In this document: piece after piece, positions 1 to 9,600 of the stretch | Layout of the letters: each line of letters starts with the position of its first letter | Numbering within the stretch: the stretch's first letter is position 1 | Assembly (NCBI RefSeq): GCF_023078275.1 | Contig: NC_062975.1 | Span: 19,267,641 to 19,331,640 of the forward strand | From: Leguminivora glycinivorella | Taxonomy: Eukaryota > Arthropoda > Insecta > Lepidoptera > Tortricidae | Length of the DNA stretch: 64,000 bases | Direction of reading: 5' to 3' | Notes under the pieces: model-generated | What the model was told of the DNA's origin: nothing | Databases searched by the model: none | Seen by the model: only the letters and a program-made list of their open reading frames with translations | Translations under genes and position numbers: made by a program

Positions 1-1500
1 TAAATCTATTCTATGACTGGCCTGATTCGATGGTAGATATGTACATTTACATGAATGTTTAAAAAAAATCATGAAAATAGTTAAAGTAAATTGTATAGTT
101 TCTAGGGCGAAAATGTAGTACCTAAGTAAAGAAGGTTTTCAAGTTTTTGTCATATCCATAATACTATTTATTACTTACGTGATCTTAAGTTTAGCGAACG
201 ACAAAAATAATCCAAGTACAAACATTACAAACAAGTATGAAAAAGTCAAATCCTTTAAAATATATACTCATTAAGTAGCATTTTAAATACCTCAGTATCA
301 ACAAAGTATATTAGTCTGTAAACATTGAGGTAAATAAAAAACAAAAACCGCAAAGCATTTTATAAAAACATTCCAAAAGTTTCTAAAAATGCGCTGAAAA
401 ATAAAAGTTACATTCTCCACAAATGAGCTGACTACAACACAACTTATAAACATTAATAATTTCAACGAAAACCTTTTCTGTGTTTTCAAAAACAGAAGTC
501 AGATGTTTTATGGTTCTAACTATTGTCTTTTTTACATAAATACCTATGCTTTAGAAAGTTTAACAACTAGAAAAACTTGAATTTAAAGAAGGTTTTTGCA
601 GATAAGTGGCCATGGTTGGTGTAATTTTAAAGTGAGTTTAATTACTTAAGTCCACATAGTCCAGAACCGGGCTTCAAAAGCCATCATGTTTAGTCCGATA
701 TAATATTTATAACACGTTAGTGCATTTTTATCTTCGGACGTCCTTGCAAAAGTATAAGAAAGTTACATTAAAATAAAATTAAAAAGTGAATTTGTGATAA
801 GCAACCATATAGCAACAACCGTGATTTTTATATCTCTTGCACGGGTCAAAACAAAAACAATTGGACTTATATTGACCGGGATATAGACCGTGATTATCTT
901 TTTGATTTTTGTCGAGCTCCCGATATTTCGATGCAGTTGCATGCATCATGATCACGGAAAAAACTGAAAAAAGTCTAATGAAAATAACCGTGAATCATTC
1001 AAAACTCTTAAAAACAATTGGGTTCTTAAGTAGTTATAATGACACATGCGCGGGCAGTGTGCAGAAATGGAATCAACTTATCAGACGAATGTAACATTAC
1101 AGTACTGAAAAGTATACAAACATAGACGCTGAGATAGACGGTCAGTCTTGGCTGTAGACAAGACAAGACAGTTCTTGGTGCTGGGCGAAGCAAACGTAAG
1201 TTTCCTCAAATCTTAAATCCAAATATATTTTATAGTAAATACAATTAGATTGATGGTAGTTTACCAGCCTAGTACTGAAATTAGCACTACGAGTTTTAGC
1301 CTTGTACCTTTAAGTTCTAGCAGTAGGTATCGAAAATGTATGCCAAGTCACATGTCGATTCAAAATCACTGTCTTCGGTCATGTTTATTTATCGCCAGAT
1401 ATTTATTGATTAAAATCGCAGGTAGCGAAAATTTTACTATCTGCAGTCTCCCTTGGTTTTAAATTGAATTTGTGCTTTGTCTACATTGAACTGACAGAGG
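1..1500. other. AT-rich non-coding stretch at the window start
   Basis: I see no gene here. Short open frames show no recognisable domain. The only structure I can support is a dispersed repeat near 860-1025. A sequence ending in AAAC followed by GTAAGT at 1195 resembles a splice donor after a short untranslated exon, but no partner exon is visible. Confidence 0.5.
860..1025 (-). repeat. Dispersed repeat, copy also near 35225-35330
   Basis: Read on the minus strand, the ends of this stretch match a shorter copy in the TIL-gene intron at 35225-35330. Both contain a run ending in GATTCACGG followed by GATAATCACGGTCTATATCC. The copy here is longer and has a middle absent from the other. No coding capacity is seen. 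Confidence 0.5.
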
Positions 1501-1547
1501 TTTTATCTTGATTTTTTTTACGTGTACGTTCATCATTTTTAGTGGCG

Positions 1548-1815
1548 GGGCTCTTATTATAAATAAAATAAATAAATATTATAGGACATTCTTACACAGA
1601 TTGATTGAGGCCCACGGTAAGCTCAAGAAGGCTTGTGTTGTGGGTACTCAGACAACGATATATATAATATATAAATACTTATACATAGAAAACAGCCATG
1701 ATTCAGGAACAAATATCTGTGCTCATCACACAAATAAATGGCCTTACCGGGATTCGAACCCGGGACCGCGGCGTAGCAGGCAGGGTCACTACCGACTGCG
1801 CCAGACCGGTCGTCA
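1548..1815 (-). mobile_element. tRNA-headed SINE, minus strand
   Basis: On the minus strand the head carries RNA polymerase III box A (TGGCGCAGTCGG) and box B (GGTTCGAATCC) in tRNA-like spacing. A body with ATTTGTGTGATGAGCACAG follows, and the tail is AT-rich with TAAATA repeats. Further copies lie at 3598-3835 (plus), 10395-10640 (minus) and, badly decayed, 19725-19835. Confidence 0.75.
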
Positions 1816-1909
1816 ACCGGTCGGTATTATCAGTCATTCAAATGAGTTATTTTGTTTCTTTGGAGTTTATTCCTGATTTTAAATAAAATGTGTAAATATA
1901 ATTGCTCTC

Positions 1910-3250
1910 AGTAACTTTAGGCCCATTTCAATTCTCCCTTTTCTTTCGAAAATCGCGGAAGCGGTTGTTCACAAACAACTTTCGGTTTTCGTTTACTCGC
2001 ATAACCTTTTAAGCCCTTTGCAGTCCGGTTTTCGCCCAAGCCATAGCACCAGCACTGCGCTTCTAAAGGTCACTGAGGATGGCAGGCGGGGGATGGAGAG
2101 TCAAATGGTCACGGTTCTTATCCTAATTGATTTCTCTAACGCGTTTAACACCGTTGACCATGACATTCTCCTTGCCTTGCTGAAACATGTTAGTGTTTCT
2201 GAGATAGCGCTGAACTGGTTTGCTGCCTACTTGCGGGGCCGTCAACAGGCAGTCCGAGTTGAGCGGTCTTTATCTGATTGGTGTGATCTAGAGACTGGCG
2301 TGCCTCAAGGAGGCATATTATCGCCTCTTCTTTTCTCGACTTTTATAAATTTCATCACTCCTGACCTTGGCTGTTCGTACCATCTGTATGCTGATGACCT
2401 GCAACTCTACGACCAGTGTCTAGTGTCTGACCTTCCAGCTTGCATTGCTAAACTTAATCTGGACCTTCTACATATCCAGCAGTGGTCTGAGAGGTTTGGC
2501 CTCTTTGTGAATCCGTTAAAGTGCCAGGCAATAATTATAGGTAGTTCCAAACAGCTTGCTAAATTAGACTTGAACACACTTGTTCCTGTAAACTTTAATG
2601 GATCCCCTATACCATTTAACGAAAATGTTAAAGACCTTGGTGTTCTTCTAGATAATACCTTGAGTTGGAGGGCACAGGTTACTGAAATCAGCCGTAAGGT
2701 CATGGGATCACTCCATTCTCTTAATAAACTGAAGCACTTCCTACCAATCAAAACGAAAATTGCATTAATTAACTCTCTCATACTGCCCATTATTGATTAT
2801 GGTGATGTGTGTTATCCGGATTTAAATGGGGAACTTCTCGATAAGTTGGATCGCCTGCTTAACAACTGCATCCGCTTCATATTTTGCCTCCGCAAATATG
2901 ATCACGTTTCCTCTTTTCGTTCTCAGCTTGGCTGGCTTCCCATTCGACAACGACGCAATAGTCGCTTGCTTTCCACTCTTTATTCTGTGCTCAACGACCC
3001 ACATTCTCCGGTCTACCTCAAATCCTTTTTCCAATATTATGGAGTTTCTCGCGACCGTCAACTTCGCTCTACTGGCAACATGTCTCTGTCCATCCCTCCT
3101 CACCGTACTGGGTTCATGTCACATTCGTTCACCGTGCAAGCGGCTCGTCTCTGGAACGTACTTCCTTATAAAATTAAAAGCGCCCCAACTAAGTTCGCTT
3201 TCAAAAAATCCTTACGAGCTCTCTTTGCTAGCAGAATGAAAAACTCTTAG
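1910..3250 (+). CDS. LINE reverse transcriptase, N-terminally truncated
   Basis: This is the C-terminal part of a LINE ORF2 reverse transcriptase, which copies element RNA into DNA at the target site. The frame is open upstream of the first Met at 2018 and begins at NFRPIS, a conserved RT block. Then come FNTVDHDILL, GVPQGGILSPLLF and the catalytic YADD (YADDLQLY), followed by thumb and C-terminal regions. The endonuclease domain and most upstream sequence are missing, so it cannot be autonomous. About 440 codons remain without a stop, which suggests a fairly young copy. Confidence 0.85.
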   Translation, partial: SNFRPISILPFLSKIAEAVVHKQLSVFVYSHNLLSPLQSGFRPSHSTSTALLKVTEDGRRGMESQMVTVLILIDFSNAFNTVDHDILLALLKHVSVSEIALNWFAAYLRGRQQAVRVERSLSDWCDLETGVPQGGILSPLLFSTFINFITPDLGCSYHLYADDLQLYDQCLVSDLPACIAKLNLDLLHIQQWSERFGLFVNPLKCQAIIIGSSKQLAKLDLNTLVPVNFNGSPIPFNENVKDLGVLLDNTLSWRAQVTEISRKVMGSLHSLNKLKHFLPIKTKIALINSLILPIIDYGDVCYPDLNGELLDKLDRLLNNCIRFIFCLRKYDHVSSFRSQLGWLPIRQRRNSRLLSTLYSVLNDPHSPVYLKSFFQYYGVSRDRQLRSTGNMSLSIPPHRTGFMSHSFTVQAARLWNVLPYKIKSAPTKFAFKKSLRALFASRMKNS

Positions 3251-3263
3251 TTTCACATGTTTC

Positions 3264-3267
<4 letters not shown>

Positions 3268-3322
<55 letters not shown>
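3268..3322. repeat. (TA)n microsatellite
   Basis: About 27 uninterrupted TA units lie in the 3' UTR of the LINE copy. Confidence 0.95.
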
Positions 3323-3597
3323 TTTTATTTATTTGGTATGTATAGTTATATGTATGTATATGTATTTGTAAATTATATGTGTACTTATGTTTAGTTTATT
3401 TAGTATGCTTTCTTTTATTTCCTTTGTTTTGATTCTACTGTTGAAATTATAGCACCGCTCACAGTCTCTCTGCTTAGCCTTGAGGTTGACTGGTAGAGAA
3501 TGCCTTAAAGCATTAAGTCCGCCTTTTGTACTACAAGATTTTCTTTTGTGCAATAAAGATTAAATAAATAAATAAATAAAATTATATTATTTAGTAT

Positions 3598-3835
3598 GGA
3601 CGACCGGTCTGGCCTAGGTCGGTAGTGACTCTACCTGCTACGCCGCGGTTCGAATCCCGGTAAGAGCATTTATTTGTGTGATGAGCACAGATATTTGTAC
3701 CTGAGTCGTGGATGTTTTCTAAGTGTATACGTATTTGTATATTATTTATCGTTGTCTGAGTACCCACAACACAAGCCTTCTTGAGCTACCCTGGGACTCA
3801 GTCAGTGAAAAAAGTCCTATTCTATATATTTTTTC
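3598..3835 (+). mobile_element. tRNA-headed SINE, plus strand
   Basis: Same family as 1548-1815 but inverted. The head starts at GACCGGTCTGGC, with a box A region and box B (GGTTCGAATCC). The body has TTTGTGTGATGAGCACAGAT, and the 3' part has CACAACACAAGCCTTCTTGA. It begins just downstream of the LINE tail. Confidence 0.75.
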
Positions 3836-4084
3836 CCCTCACTAGCTCGGAAACACGTGTTTTGTCCTTTAATACCAGCGGGTAAAAACGCATTTTATCC
3901 ACTAGTGGGTAAAGTAATGTGACCTTGAATAAAATCAAATTAACTGCTTTAAAATTGATAAAAGTAGGTGAATCTAGTAATAAAGATGATTTACCACCTG
4001 TGGAACTACTGGAAGCAGTGATAAACGCATTCCTTGCGTTGTAGTTTCCTCGCTATAGTGAGGGGAAAAGTTAAATAACTATTT

Positions 4085-4260
4085 CAGTTGACCCGTTGGT
4101 TGCCACAAATTACAAGATTAAGGGGTAGACCACGTCACAGATGGCGGGACGAACTCGAGGCCTTTGAGACACACTGGTGGGAGACTTCCGAGGATAGGGA
4201 TACGTGGAAGAGTAAGAGGGAGGCCTTTGCCCAGCAGTGGGACAATGTGGGCTAATACTA
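4085..4260 (+). mobile_element. RTE-type LINE fragment (ORF2 C-terminus)
   Basis: The plus strand reads RLRGRPRHRWRDELE, then REAFAQQWDNVG and a stop. This is the C-terminal signature of endonuclease/reverse-transcriptase polyproteins seen more fully at 29238-29801. Only the last ~50 codons survive. Confidence 0.7.
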
Positions 4261-5150
4261 ATTTAACATGAGCAAGGCAGGTGCCATAGTTTTTTCCATA
4301 GTACCGGTTACCAATCCATCAGCAACTCAAACTAATAGCCCGGTTTCTTTTTTTATTACCTTTTTCTATCAATAGTTCTTCACTAACCGGGGCTTGTCCT
4401 TGGGTGCATTACTATAGTGCGAACAGGGATAATCGCCGGTTAGTGTCACATTACATTTAAAGTAAATTGTCTGAAAGGGCCTCTGTGCTGTTAGCTTCGG
4501 CCCTACACATGCCTCCCAAATGTCCGGGACCCCATGATCCCGAGTACTGGAAAGGACAAACAATAATAATAAAAATAAAAATGACATTAGTAGGTATTTA
4601 TTGTTCGTCCAAAAACCTTAAACAAACTACTAAAATTAAATTAATTGGCAAGCCGTTTCCGTCATTACGAAAGTGCATACGGTTATCGTCCCATAGAAAA
4701 ATAAAATTTCGCGCCCTTTTTCTAGTTTGACCGGATTTTGATTTAATTAGCAACCAACCTTATCGCAAAAAATAAAGTCGGATCACAGAACTTTATTTAT
4801 ATAGAAGAAACAAGTTCATCTATTTGTATAGGGGCCGAGCGTGTCAAATTTTGTACTGAAGTTGTTTCTTGCCTGTAATTTTAAATATGTCTCAGGCTCT
4901 TGATTGTTCATAATTTTTGTGTTGTTGCAATTGAATATCACGTAACGAGGCATTTTTTATGTTTTGATTGACTTCAACTTACAAAAATTGACGCCCGAAA
5001 AAGCTGCGATTAAAGACGGACAACTCGTGATTTCACTTTCATTTGACTTGCTAAGTCGTTTGCTTGATCTATGGTATATATGACATCTGTGAGTCGGATA
5101 TTATTCTTGGTCAAGCAATAAAAATCATATTTAGGTGTACCTATTGTAAC
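4261..5150. other. Non-coding stretch upstream of GST gene 1
   Basis: No gene is supported. The sequence around 4830-5060 resembles decayed dispersed repeat, and no domain is recognisable in any frame. Confidence 0.4.
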
Positions 5151-5315
5151 ATATTCACAAGTCACTATGACTATCTATTTCGTTGGTAGTAGGTACTTTG
5201 ATTCGTCATCATCGTTGAACAACATCTTATCGCGATTATATTATCAATAACGGCGTAAGCGCCATGGAACTGCTTAGTGTTACGCCCTTTCTATTCCGTT
5301 GGCAACCAGTTATTA

Positions 5316-5353
5316 ATAGATTTTAAATGCAATAATAAACAGAGAACTTCAGT
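5316..5353 (+). promoter_or_regulatory. Core promoter of GST gene 1
   Basis: A TATA-like TTTTAAAT at 5321-5328 lies about 29 nt upstream of TTCAGTTGG (5348-5356), which fits the arthropod initiator TCAGT. The matching block at 17401-17430 upstream of GST gene 2 keeps the same spacing with a better TATATATA box, which supports the call. Confidence 0.6.
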
Positions 5354-5381
5354 TGGCAACGGACGCTACTTACGAACAAAC
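5351..5381 (+). other. Non-coding first exon (5' UTR) of GST gene 1
   Basis: The proposed exon runs from the initiator A to the donor GTATGT at 5382. The sequence (GGCAACGGACGCTACTTACG) is conserved with 17430-17460, and both are 31 nt. Intron 1 then runs to the acceptor TTTCCAG directly before the start codon at 6508. Confidence 0.6.
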
Positions 5382-5792
5382 GTATGTATCTCAATTTTTT
5401 TTTTATCAAATGTAACTTATCAGCAGAAGTGATGTTATTAAATATTTTGTGTTTCTGTTTACTCGACACATTTCGCTAATAATTTAGGCGTTTAAGTATA
5501 TTCTAGATAGTGTGTGTACTGTGTAGTGCTAATGGAGTAGATACTATGTATTTGTAAAAAAACCTGTGTGGAGTACAATTTAAGGCTTTTATATACCTTA
5601 TAGTTATGGTACAAGGAAAACGGGTAGCAATATACTTACATTAGTCGTGTTCTAAAATATACCGGCTTAAGAAATCTTTTCGTAACTTTTTTGTCATTTT
5701 CCTAACTTAATTATAATTTAGGGCGCCAATGGCTCCTGCCTTACTACATCATGTGCTGCCATTCGCCCATAACGTCTTTCGCCTCGTTTTTT

Positions 5793-6300
5793 CTAATACG
5801 ATACGGTAGAGGCAAATTCTCTATCTAAACGCTCTCGATATATTTCCTCCCTGGTTTTGTAAATGTCGAAGATGGAAAATGATTCAACACAGATTGTTAT
5901 TGTTTTTATCTGAGGTCGGACCGTTTCAATGATTTTTTTAATATTCTGTTTTTACTCTAGAGCCAATTAAAAATTTCCAAAAAAAACGGCCGTTTTCATT
6001 GTGCTAAAAATGGTGTAATACTCAAGATTGGTAACAATTAACCAAAAAAGCTAAACGGTCCGACATATTATTTCATTGTATTCAGATTCTCAGATATGAT
6101 TGATTAAGTTTTGAAGGAGGAAAGAGTCGAGAGCGTCGATTTAAAAAAAAATTGAAATATCTTTTGACTGAGTTGTTCTTAATGGACAACTTTTTTGAAA
6201 ATCTAGTTAATAACACTTGCCCGATATTTATCTAAAATTCCCAATTGGCTGCCGCTCCTTTCCATTTTAGCATTTTCACTACCGTATCCTCTTTTTTTTA
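5793..6300. mobile_element. TTAA-family MITE, oldest copy (intron 1 of GST 1)
   Basis: Diverged copy of the ~515-bp element at 47889-48402 and 49016-49530. It shares ACGATACGGTA at the left, ACCGTATCC at the right and internal GTCGGACCGTTT...AAACGGTCCGAC inverted blocks. The TTAA flanks have decayed here. Confidence 0.7.
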
Positions 6301-6507
6301 AGCATGATTCCCATAGGTGATGAAGAAACTTATTGCGCAATACACGAGCATCATTTCCATGAGTGTACCTCTACATGCGAACATCTCACGAGTCGTGTCA
6401 TCACGCACGCACACAACGGCGTCTGTATGCTCAATGAGCCACGTCCACAGGTGGCTTGTCCGCTTCTAATATCATATGCTCTGAGAACATAACCCACTTT
6501 TTTCCAG

Positions 6508-6645
6508 ATGGTCATGTTATACAAGTTAGACGCCAGCCCTCCGGCGCGAGCGTGCATGGTGGCCTGCGAACTTTTCAACATTCCCGTACAGCTGATCAAT
6601 GTTGACATGCCGTCGGGAGAGCATAAGAAACCAGAATATTTGAAG
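6508..6645 (+). CDS. GST gene 1, coding exon 1
   Basis: This exon has 46 codons and ends in phase 0 at PEYLK|GTACTAAG. It encodes the first beta-alpha-beta of the thioredoxin fold, including SPPARACMV with the catalytic serine. Confidence 0.9.
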
Positions 6646-9600
6646 GTACTAAGTCACATAATTAATCCTTTCAATCCTTTACACAAATTAACCGTTAACC
6701 AATACTGCCCATCCTTTATCAACCGGTTGTTTTGACTAATTGCGATAGTGCTGACATCTTAGCGACAAAGGGATTTTTGATGTTCAAGTAAACTTTTGAA
6801 ACACTAAAATGGCGCTGAAATAAAATGGCACTAAAATCTGAATTAGCCCGATCTTACTTATGCTTTTGCCCTGACGACTTAAAGCTCGGCCACACATACG
6901 CGTTTAGAGAGCGTAGGCGGAGCGTTAGCGGAGTGCAATGATAGCGCTGCGGTGCGCCACGAACGCTGGCATTGCGCCCAGCGGACGCCGACGGGAACTA
7001 ACGAGCGCGGATTGCGAGCGGAACGCCAGCGTTCGTCCGGCGCACCGCTATCATTGCGCTCCGCTAACGCTACGCTATCAAAACGCTTTATGTATGGCGG
7101 AGGCTTTATTTATTTGTGAGAAAGGAGTACCTAAAACATTTTTTTTTACTATTTCAAACTCTTAAGCAATAACATGTTTAAGTATAAATTCATGATACTC
7201 CACCTTTTAATTCAGATCAGGTCACTTATCATTATTATTTTGTAAGCAGGCAGGCAGTTAAAAAACTGATATAGCTTGTATCCAGTAATCATTATGGCAG
7301 TAATCATAGCCGAATATTATTTATCAACAGATTAGGTACTTATCAACAAAAAATGGTTATCTATCTGTCTTCTTTTACAGAAAAATCCCCTACACACCGT
7401 GCCAGTTCTGGAAGATGACAATGTAATAATTCATGACAGGTAATAGTGCACCTTGGTAACCCGAATTACGCCGTGGCTTGCGTGGGCGACGGTCGCGCGA
7501 TGGTCGCGCGACGGCGATGCGACGCATACGAAATCAAACCTTATCGATATGGAAGTATGAGACGCGACGGCGACGGTCGCGCGACCGTCGCTCACGCAAG
7601 ACACGCCGTTAGTATGGAGGTATGGTCCGGAGCGGCATCGGTAGCAAGCACGAAACTTGGCATGCATTTACCTTTGACGTTTATAAGGGCATTTTCAGAA
7701 TTTGGGACCCAATTAGCGTAAGTTGACAACAAAAATTAACTCTACTCGCTGTCAGTTTTGTAACGACAAGTAAGCATACAATCAGTCAAAAATTTTCTTT
7801 TTTCACATTTGGATTGTAGATTATCCCTTTAATTTTTATCAGAAATTTCATCAATTATCGTCACAAAACGGACAGTGAGTTAATTTTTGTTAACAACTTA
7901 CGCTAATTGGGGGGTCCCAAATTGTGAAAATGCCCATAAGAATTGTGTCGCTTAACTTCAAAACTGGGTAAATCCATTCTGCTATAAGAATTACATGCCC
8001 TTGAAGCAGAATGAGTTAACATTTCCCAATTTTGACTTAACATTTCCCCTCCTCCCCCCACTTTTGTATGCCCATTTTTAGTTTTTTCTTAATTTTCGCG
8101 AAAACTATGAAAGGTCAAATAAAGATGTTCATGGGAAGTATAATAATCATTTTTTTTACAATATTTTCTTTCAAAGTATATACTGTACTAATACTAAGAG
8201 TCAATGTTTTCAAATTAAACTAAATTGAACCTCAATTTTATATGAAAAAATGCCTGCAAATTTGTGCCATAAAATGGCAAAAACACATGGAACTGTATGT
8301 GTATTCAAACTTTGGAACTGCCTAATTTATATTATTTTTAATATTTTACTTTGGCCAGTATTTTAATATGGTCACCTCCACGTGCTACTAATTAACTGTT
8401 ATTTTTTCCCAAAAATGTATGAGTGCCTACTTTATAATTATAGGTACTAAATGAGATTATATAAATAAAAGAGAATTAAATGATTTACATAACCAAATAT
8501 TTCTTTGGAACAATCTCACCAAGCAGCATTGGCTCAGACAAAAGCGCATAGTTACTACCCTTACGGCTCAGCCACAACATTGGTCTAAGCGCGACAGCTA
8601 CCGAGACACAGCGATGGGACTTTTCATTCGCATATGGCTTCACCGCTCTTGTGTCGTTCACGAACTATGAACTGTTAGGAATAAAATCCCATCAATGACC
8701 GAAATGAACTGAATCTTTCCGTGCTCCGTGAATCGGTCTTTGCTCATTTAGTTCAGTATAGGATCGGCGAGGCGAGCGGTTTGGATCAAGAAAGAGTGTG
8801 TGAACCGGGAGCGAGGTATTTAGCAAAGCGACACAAAAACGTCAATTTTCATAAAGCTTCGACAACCTTTCGGCCCGGAATTGTTATTGTCTGTGGAATA
8901 TTCGTATCATTTTCACTAGTCGGTCCCATTCGTTCCGATATTTCCGACCGTAGTCGTCGCTGGTCTGACTGAACTAAATGAGCAAAGACCTCAACTAGTT
9001 CGTGGGAGCGATTGAACGAGATCGGAGCGCTCCGATCAACGAACGAAACGGCACAAGCCTTGGCCGGACCTGTCGTCGAAGTAATTGAAATTGAAATTGC
9101 TTTAAGTATAATTTAATTTAATTTATTTATTATCACAGACAACAAATGGCCCATAATGGTTAGTACTTATACAATACAGCAATAAAACACTCACCTAGTG
9201 GCGGTCATGACTAGGGTTGTAAATAGAAAAAAAACCAAATGTTTTTTTTTTCAGAATTATGAAAAAAAAAACATGAAAAAAAACCGAGCACCATGGTTTT
9301 TTTTCTAAATATGTTTTTTTTTCAGATGAACAAATAATACGACAATAACGGTTTTTCGTGAGTGTTTCGATAACAATAACGTACATTTTAATTCAATTAA
9401 CATTCAGTATGTACAAACGTTTATTGGGGAATCCCCGATGCTGCGTGTAACGTGGAGAGGCGGTGGTGTTGCCAACAGTAAATCGTAATAACTACCAACT
9501 ACAGATTTCGTAAATGTTACTTTTATAAGACCAGAAATTAAAGTTATTTGACTAAATTCGTTTAATAGTTAACATTAAGTCTAAAAAACCGTATAAAAGT

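Larger units (their letters stand above)
1905..3590 (+). mobile_element. 5'-truncated non-LTR retrotransposon, CR1/Jockey-like
   Basis: The element starts inside the reverse transcriptase frame, which is the usual result of incomplete reverse transcription. It keeps the 3' end: ORF end, a (TA)n run, a 3' UTR with GGTAGAGAATGCCTTAAAGC, AATAAAG, and a tail of TAAA repeats. A second 3' UTR of the same family lies at 43318-43422. It is bracketed by SINE copies in opposite orientation. Confidence 0.85.
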
